A stretch of DNA of 12,050 nucleotides from Methanobacteriota archaeon (lineage in GTDB: Archaea; Thermoplasmatota; Poseidoniia; Poseidoniales; Poseidoniaceae). Below, piece by piece: positions 8,050 through 12,050 of the stretch (its first letter is position 1; each line of letters opens with the position of its first letter). A program made the translations under genes and the position numbers. The DNA is taken from the NCBI GenBank assembly GCA_018623995.1, contig JAAZUV010000030.1, positions 1 through 12,050 of the forward strand, given 5' to 3'. A model generated the notes under the pieces. That model was not told the origin of the DNA. It made no database searches and saw nothing but the letters and a program-made list of their open reading frames with translations.

Positions 8050-9144
8050 TCACAATCCAAGTTGTTGAAGTTTCTCAGGCAAATAGGTCTCTGTAACGAA
8101 ATCAAGACCGTATTTTGCTAAGGATTGCTGTTCAGCTTTCTTTCCAACTTCCAACATCATGTTGATTTGTTCTTGCCACCAACCATCCGCGAATCGCGGG
8201 TCACTCAATTCAGCATTCAACGCCTCAATATCCTTCTTGGATAAGTCATCGCTTGGTAGATCATAAGCGAGAATATCATCCGCAGTAATTCCGAGGTACG
8301 TCGAAGTCGGCGTGGCCAAATATTCAGAAATATGCGCAGTTTTGATTGCACCATAGGCAATTGATGCAAAGATTCGGAACGACCAGGGATCACCGTCGAG
8401 GAAGACGACAACAGGGAGATCCCATTCCTCACTCATCCTCTTCATGATACGTCGAGTCGAACGAGCAGGTTGTCCCTTCAAGTGCAACAAAGCACAGTTG
8501 AAATCCTCATCAAAACCATTCTCGACAAGACGGTCAAACATACCACCCGTCTCGATGGCCATGATGAAATTGATGTCGTGTTCAAGGAATTCAATCTTCT
8601 CAGCTTCTACGTTGTAAGGAACCCCGTACCCACTATCGCCAACATCGTCACGAGCATTGATTCGCATCCATTCGCCACGACGATTTCGCTCTCGAAGCGT
8701 AAGATTTCCAATCATTCTCGCACCGTCTTCTTCAGGTCGAAGTTTGAAGTCTTCACGAAGACATCGGGTAACGATTTCAAGATCCTCGGCAAGGTTGTTG
8801 CTTTCGTTTTGGGATTGGAATTTCCCAAGACCCCAGCCTTCGGAGATATAGTACATTTCACGAAGCGTCGATGATTTTCCATCATCAATCATGCTCTCAA
8901 TGAATTCGATGACGTGGAGCGCTCGCAGAAGTTGTTTCGCGGAACCGAGGCTTGTTGCATCACGAATCGTCTGTTTCTTTCCGTACTTGTAGACGCCCAA
9001 TTTCGGATCAAAACCGATGTTGTTCTTGGTACGAACCGGGAGCGTCATCGTCGGAGGTTCACCTTTCACGATACGATCGTACATCTCGCGAACAACATCG
9101 TGTAGTGCCGTCTTTGTTTCTTCAATGGATTTACGTTCAGCCAT
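8050..9144 (-). CDS. top6A: DNA topoisomerase VI subunit A (Spo11-like)
   Basis: The DNA-cleaving subunit of type IIB topoisomerase VI, which with subunit B forms an A2B2 enzyme that relaxes and decatenates DNA using ATP. The protein has 364 residues, the usual length. The winged-helix (5Y-CAP) domain carries the catalytic tyrosine motif TLREMYYISE; by comparison with Spo11 the nucleophile is the second tyrosine, Tyr99 (codon 8850-8848). The Toprim domain has its magnesium-binding residues in place: Glu198 in AIETGGMFDRL and Asp250/Asp252 in FLDGDPWSF. The motifs LKGQPARSTRR and YGAIKTAH with LGI after it are typical of the archaeal family. The ATG at 9144 overlaps the top6B stop by one base (TGATG) and has a strong Shine-Dalgarno inside the end of top6B, so the start is well supported and translation is probably coupled. 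Nothing suggests inactivation. Confidence 0.97.
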   Translation of the reverse strand: MAERKSIEETKTALHDVVREMYDRIVKGEPPTMTLPVRTKNNIGFDPKLGVYKYGKKQTIRDATSLGSAKQLLRALHVIEFIESMIDDGKSSTLREMYYISEGWGLGKFQSQNESNNLAEDLEIVTRCLREDFKLRPEEDGARMIGNLTLRERNRRGEWMRINARDDVGDSGYGVPYNVEAEKIEFLEHDINFIMAIETGGMFDRLVENGFDEDFNCALLHLKGQPARSTRRIMKRMSEEWDLPVVVFLDGDPWSFRIFASIAYGAIKTAHISEYLATPTSTYLGITADDILAYDLPSDDLSKKDIEALNAELSDPRFADGWWQEQINMMLEVGKKAEQQSLAKYGLDFVTETYLPEKLQQLGL

Positions 9145-11207
9145 CAGTAATCACCTCCGAAAAGGGTTGTTTGCTTCGTATCGCCGGTAGGAGCAGATGG
9201 TTCGACTTCCACAGTCTCTGGTACAGAAGTCTCTTCTGCGCTATCATCTTCATCACCCTTGTCATCAGGCGGTGGAGCGTTGAGGGCTTCTTCCTGGCGT
9301 CGAATTTCTTCCAAGAGCTTCTCGTCCATCTTTGTCGCACCAATCACTTCTTGTGAACCTCGATAGAACACGTCGGTTTCGTTCCAATCTCCTTTTTCAA
9401 GTCCATCGAGACTGTAGGTAATCACGGTTCGAGAGCCCGGTTGTAGTGTTTCAAGTTTCCATGCCCATACGCCCATGGCTTCTTTTCGACCACCGAGCTC
9501 GTTTCCAACCATGGTAGCGCCTTGACGTTCTGGCCAATTGACAAGCATCGTGTACGAACGTGCTCGAGAGGTGTAATTGTAGAGAGTGATGTGGACATCG
9601 GTTTGCTTGGTTTCCTTGTTCCATGTTGTCGTTGTTTCTGCAATAACTGCAGACATAATTTTGGTAATTGATCCAGCAAGATCTGGAACAGGTAATTCAA
9701 GCAATGCAGCAGATTTCTCAGCGATAGCAGGAATAATGTCGTTGATGAGTTCGAATTTCTCTTTGGTTTTACCCATCTTTTTCTGCTTCTCCAAGTGCTT
9801 GCGAAGGCCACGTCCCATTTCGAGCATGGCCTTTCGTGCCTCTTCCATGACCGTTTCGTTGTCAGATAGTGCTTCTTTTGCTTCCGATGTAAATTGGACG
9901 TTGGTGCTTGCAAGGTGAACAAGAATGGCTGCAGGACCTTTTGGTACGCCTCGCCCTCCCGCTTGGTCCAACCCATATTGTCGCCAGTCAACGCTTTCAA
10001 TGGCTTTGGTCAGCAAACAACCTCCTTGCTGATACATCAATGGTACACGATTAGCAAAGCGTAGAATTTCAACAGGTTTGTCTGCTGCCATACCATCTCC
10101 AAAGATTAAACCGACTTCCACTTGGAATGGATTTCCCTGCGTTACGCTTGGCGCGCGAGTCATTGTTGTGACAAATTTCGAATCGATGGTCTTGGAGAGG
10201 CCTTTCTTGATGAGCAATTCTTCAATTGGTGACAAACACGATGTTGGGGGATTGAGCAATTTTACGGGTTTCCCTTTCAACAACCTCTCGCCTTGGAAAG
10301 CTTCGAGAAGCGCACGGACTTGCTGAGGTGTGAGTGATTTTGGTTTCAATTTCTCTTCCAGTTCTGAGACTTCGCACAATTCTTTTGCTGCACGACCCGA
10401 GACTCCGGAAAATGTGCGTCGAAGGAATGTTGTCATTCTTGACTCAGAGGATTCCGAACAAAGACGTTGAAGTTGACCCAATTCGATTCCATTTGGATGA
10501 GGTTTGATGGCTTCAACTCGCCCGGGTAGGCGTTCCGTAACTCGTTGCCAGTGGTGTTTTTCACCATCAGGATCGATGAAGAGAATGTCTGCATGAGGGT
10601 TGACGATGCTCGTCATTCGAAGGTATTGCCAAACCGATTGTCGACCGCGTTGATACTTCGCCTTCATCTTTGTTTTTACCTTCAAACCGTGGACCTTGTC
10701 TCCCCAATCAATTCGATCTTGGTTGGATTTGATGGCCTTGTTCTTTCTTGTATCAAGACCGATATCGACTGAAACTGCAGTCGCCTCTTTGGCAATCTTT
10801 GATTCAACGTGTGTTGGATCGCCAGTGGTCAATTGTGAATACATGACAACACCGGTAATCCCGATACCTTGCTGTCCTCTCGATTGACGAATGGCATGGA
10901 ATCGGGAACCGAACAGAAGTTGTCCAAACACTTTCTCAATGCTGGCTCTAGGAATGCCTGGACCATTGTCCTCAACTTCGAGTTGAAGGATGTCTTTCTT
11001 GTTGTCCAGTTTGGTAATTTTGACGACAATATCGGGTAAAATTCGCGCTTCTTCACACGCGTCGAGTGCGTTGTCTACTGCCTCCTTAACCGCTGTAATA
11101 AGGGCTCGATTGAGTGTATCAAACCCAAGGAAATGTTTGTTCTTTTCAAAAAATTCTGAAATTGCGACTTGCTTTTGGTTCGCTGCCATCTTTTCTGCAA
11201 TGCTCAA
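9144..11207 (-). CDS. top6B: DNA topoisomerase VI subunit B (GHKL ATPase)
   Basis: The ATP-binding gate subunit of topoisomerase VI. Counting from the TTG at 11207 (687 residues): the GHKL fold carries the N box EAVDNALDA (42-50), the DNGPGIP motif (80-86) and the glycine-rich lid FGSRFHAIRQSRGQQGIG (99-116). A helix-two-turn-helix region follows (about 230-310), then the transducer domain with WRQYGLDQ (408-415) and the TSEAKEAL switch loop, whose Lys444 probably contacts the ATP gamma-phosphate. Residues 505-625 form an Ig-like C-terminal beta domain. After that comes a coiled segment (626-642) and an acidic, Pro-rich tail ending in KQTTLFGGDY. The start is uncertain: TTG at 11207 has GAGGTGG 10 bases upstream, while the ATG at 11189 gives a product six residues shorter and equally good by family. 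It is directly followed by top6A and is the likely first gene of the four-gene series. Confidence 0.97.
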   Translation of the reverse strand: MSIAEKMAANQKQVAISEFFEKNKHFLGFDTLNRALITAVKEAVDNALDACEEARILPDIVVKITKLDNKKDILQLEVEDNGPGIPRASIEKVFGQLLFGSRFHAIRQSRGQQGIGITGVVMYSQLTTGDPTHVESKIAKEATAVSVDIGLDTRKNKAIKSNQDRIDWGDKVHGLKVKTKMKAKYQRGRQSVWQYLRMTSIVNPHADILFIDPDGEKHHWQRVTERLPGRVEAIKPHPNGIELGQLQRLCSESSESRMTTFLRRTFSGVSGRAAKELCEVSELEEKLKPKSLTPQQVRALLEAFQGERLLKGKPVKLLNPPTSCLSPIEELLIKKGLSKTIDSKFVTTMTRAPSVTQGNPFQVEVGLIFGDGMAADKPVEILRFANRVPLMYQQGGCLLTKAIESVDWRQYGLDQAGGRGVPKGPAAILVHLASTNVQFTSEAKEALSDNETVMEEARKAMLEMGRGLRKHLEKQKKMGKTKEKFELINDIIPAIAEKSAALLELPVPDLAGSITKIMSAVIAETTTTWNKETKQTDVHITLYNYTSRARSYTMLVNWPERQGATMVGNELGGRKEAMGVWAWKLETLQPGSRTVITYSLDGLEKGDWNETDVFYRGSQEVIGATKMDEKLLEEIRRQEEALNAPPPDDKGDEDDSAEETSVPETVEVEPSAPTGDTKQTTLFGGDY
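9150..9158 (-). promoter_or_regulatory. Strong Shine-Dalgarno sequence for top6A, inside the end of top6B
   Basis: The minus strand reads GGAGGTGAT, 5 bases before the top6A ATG. It is a nine-base match to the standard complement of the 16S rRNA 3' end. The same bases are the Gly-Gly-Asp codons near the end of top6B. Confidence 0.85.
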
Positions 11208-11324
11208 TTCGACACATCCACCTCAGGTCCTCCTCCGTCCAAGACTTCGGGCCAGCAGGTAACAGCAGTCGATTGGCGAGGATACTTGATGTTTCGGCAG
11301 AATTTTCTCGTGAATACTGGAAAT
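11208..11324 (-). other. Intergenic leader between the DUF4190 gene and top6B
   Basis: 117 bases without a supported gene. On the minus strand it holds GGAGGAGG (11236-11229) and GAGGTGG (11224-11218); the latter is the probable ribosome binding site for the top6B TTG start, with a 10-base spacer. An AT-rich patch, TAAATTT at 11327-11321, overlaps the stop codon of the upstream gene and might be a TATA box giving a leader of roughly 90 bases; this is weak. I see no clear hairpin terminator. Confidence 0.35.
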
Positions 11325-11684
11325 TTAGAAACCAGAATCGAGTGCAAAAAAGAACAAGAAAATGAATCCGATAATCATGAACAGGTAGAGCCCACCGATG
11401 ACAACGCCGACCCATCCAACAACAACTGCAGCGGTTGCCATTCCTGAATCAGGGTGTCCTGGAATCTGATTTGTAATTTGTTTTGCCTTGTTTGCCATCA
11501 CGACCGATGGGATGGAGAAAAATAATCCAAGGCCATAGAAGAATGCTCCGACTAACCCAATGATGGATAAAATGAGAGCAGTTGTTGCATTGGTACTCGG
11601 AAGAATTCCAATCGGTTGGTTCTGAACCATGCCAGGGTGTTGGTTCATTTGGATGACTTGGGATGGAGGAGGGGCTCCTTGCAT
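11325..11684 (-). CDS. DUF4190 domain membrane protein
   Basis: A 119-residue protein, from the ATG at 11684 to a TAA at 11327-11325. The N-terminal 30 residues are Pro/Gln-rich and soluble (MQGAPPPSQVIQMNQHPG). After that comes the DUF4190 layout: a membrane helix (NATTALILSIIGLVGAFFYG, then LGLFFSIPSVVMANKAK), a polar loop (ITNQIPGHPDSGMA), and a second long hydrophobic region (TAAVVVGWVGVVIGGLYLFM and onward) that could span the membrane once or twice. In this family the KAK-x-x-x segment and the GxA at the start of the next helix are typical. Function is not established. The frame is open to 11750, but that start would overlap the dehydratase gene; the ATG at 11684 fits a TATA-like box 23-27 bases upstream. 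Confidence 0.85.
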   Translation of the reverse strand: MQGAPPPSQVIQMNQHPGMVQNQPIGILPSTNATTALILSIIGLVGAFFYGLGLFFSIPSVVMANKAKQITNQIPGHPDSGMATAAVVVGWVGVVIGGLYLFMIIGFIFLFFFALDSGF

Positions 11685-11706
11685 GCATGTACATACTCTT
11701 TGAGAG

Positions 11707-11711
11707 TTATA
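11707..11711 (-). promoter_or_regulatory. TATA-like box for the DUF4190 gene, probably leaderless transcript
   Basis: The minus strand reads GAAAACAGTATAACTC; TATAA at 11711-11707 is centred about 25 bases before the ATG at 11684. Archaeal TATA boxes sit about 26 bases before the transcription start, so the transcript would begin at or within a few bases of the start codon. The purine-rich GAAAA just upstream is compatible with a BRE. The box lies in the 44-base gap after the dehydratase stop. Confidence 0.5.
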
Positions 11712-11728
11712 CTGTTTTCCGAAGAAAT

Positions 11729-12050
11729 CTACAATCCGTTCGCATTCCAAGACCGAATTGTTCCACTGAACGCACTCATTGCTACGGTGAGAGGGCTAGC
11801 AAGGTACAGTTTTCCAGGGCCAGAGCGGCCTTGGAAATTTCTGTTGATGGCAGAAACGGTGACTTGGTCTGGCGTCATGGATACGCCCGGACCTGCTCCG
11901 ATGCAAGCGCCGCAACCAGGATCAATGAGTTTCACGCCAACGTCGAGGAACAGCTGATGCCAACCCTTCGAAACGGCAACATCCTTGACAATCCCTGATC
12001 CGTATTGAATGTAAAAATCAACACCTTCTTTGACGGAAAGGCCCTGTTCC
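11729..12050 (-). CDS. Aconitase / 3-isopropylmalate dehydratase family large subunit, C-terminal part
   Basis: The last 106 residues of a [4Fe-4S] hydro-lyase of the aconitase superfamily; the N-terminal part, including one cluster cysteine, lies beyond the window. The visible part reads SVKEGVDFYIQYGS, then KDVAVSKGW, then the cluster motif DPGCGACIGAGPGVS, whose CxxC (codons 11914-11912 and 11905-11903) supplies two of the three iron-sulfur ligands. The substrate-binding signature AINRNFQGRSGPGKLYLASP follows, and the protein ends in the usual AMSAFSGTI helix plus a few residues before a TAG. These proteins isomerise citrate/isocitrate or 2-/3-isopropylmalate. The GCGACIGAGPGVS and SGPGKLYLASP forms look more like the Aquifex-type putative aconitase branch of LeuC-like proteins than classical LeuC (usually CSMC), so I give no gene symbol. 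Reading frame and family are clear; the substrate is not. Confidence 0.9.
   Translation of the reverse strand, partial: EQGLSVKEGVDFYIQYGSGIVKDVAVSKGWHQLFLDVGVKLIDPGCGACIGAGPGVSMTPDQVTVSAINRNFQGRSGPGKLYLASPLTVAMSAFSGTIRSWNANGL

Noticed and set aside
9422..10000. A 192-codon open frame on the minus strand within top6B
   Set aside because: It is a frame-shifted reading of top6B, whose motifs are intact across the same region.
11695..11707. Palindrome ACTCT-TTG-AGAGT next to the DUF4190 promoter, a possible operator
   Set aside because: Five-base arms are expected by chance in a window this size and no second copy was seen at another promoter.
11685..11750. Longer DUF4190 protein starting at 11750
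   Set aside because: It would overlap the end of the dehydratase gene by 22 bases and run through the TATA-like box; the extra residues resemble no part of the family.

Overview
The window looks like chromosomal DNA of a marine planktonic euryarchaeon, most likely Marine Group II (Poseidoniales) or a close relative. This rests on three things: adjacent archaeal-type topoisomerase VI B and A genes, a very large secreted protein with propeller, VWA and CARDB-like domains and a C-terminal membrane anchor, and compact genes with archaeal start signals. No rRNA or other strong taxonomic marker is present, so the assignment is an inference. I see no tRNA, rRNA, CRISPR array, insertion sequence or phage gene.

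Layout. From 1 to 6209 all genes lie on the plus strand. First comes the end of a small membrane protein (1-453), possibly the tail of a bacterial-type acyltransferase. A 208-residue cytosolic protein resembling the archaeal DUF2299 family follows (484-1110). A 1669-residue surface protein (1200-6209) fills the rest. From 6215 to 12050 everything is on the minus strand. Read in the direction of transcription, this half holds the C-terminal end of an aconitase/isopropylmalate dehydratase large subunit (12050-11729), a DUF4190 membrane protein with its own TATA-like box (11684-11325), top6B (11207-9144), top6A (9144-8050), a two-helix membrane protein (8010-7018) and a winged-helix regulator (6985-6215). 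The two halves converge with only 5 bases between stop codons.

How the genes fit together. top6B and top6A overlap by one base (TGATG). The last codons of top6B contain a near-perfect Shine-Dalgarno sequence for top6A, so the two subunits of the A2B2 enzyme are probably made by coupled translation. The membrane protein and the regulator follow with gaps of 39 and 32 bases and are probably co-transcribed, but a functional tie to topoisomerase VI is not shown. The large plus-strand protein is the most unusual object: a VWA domain with an intact DxSxS metal site appears to be inserted inside the fourth blade of a seven-bladed beta-propeller, carried on a stalk of Ig-like domains ending in one transmembrane helix.
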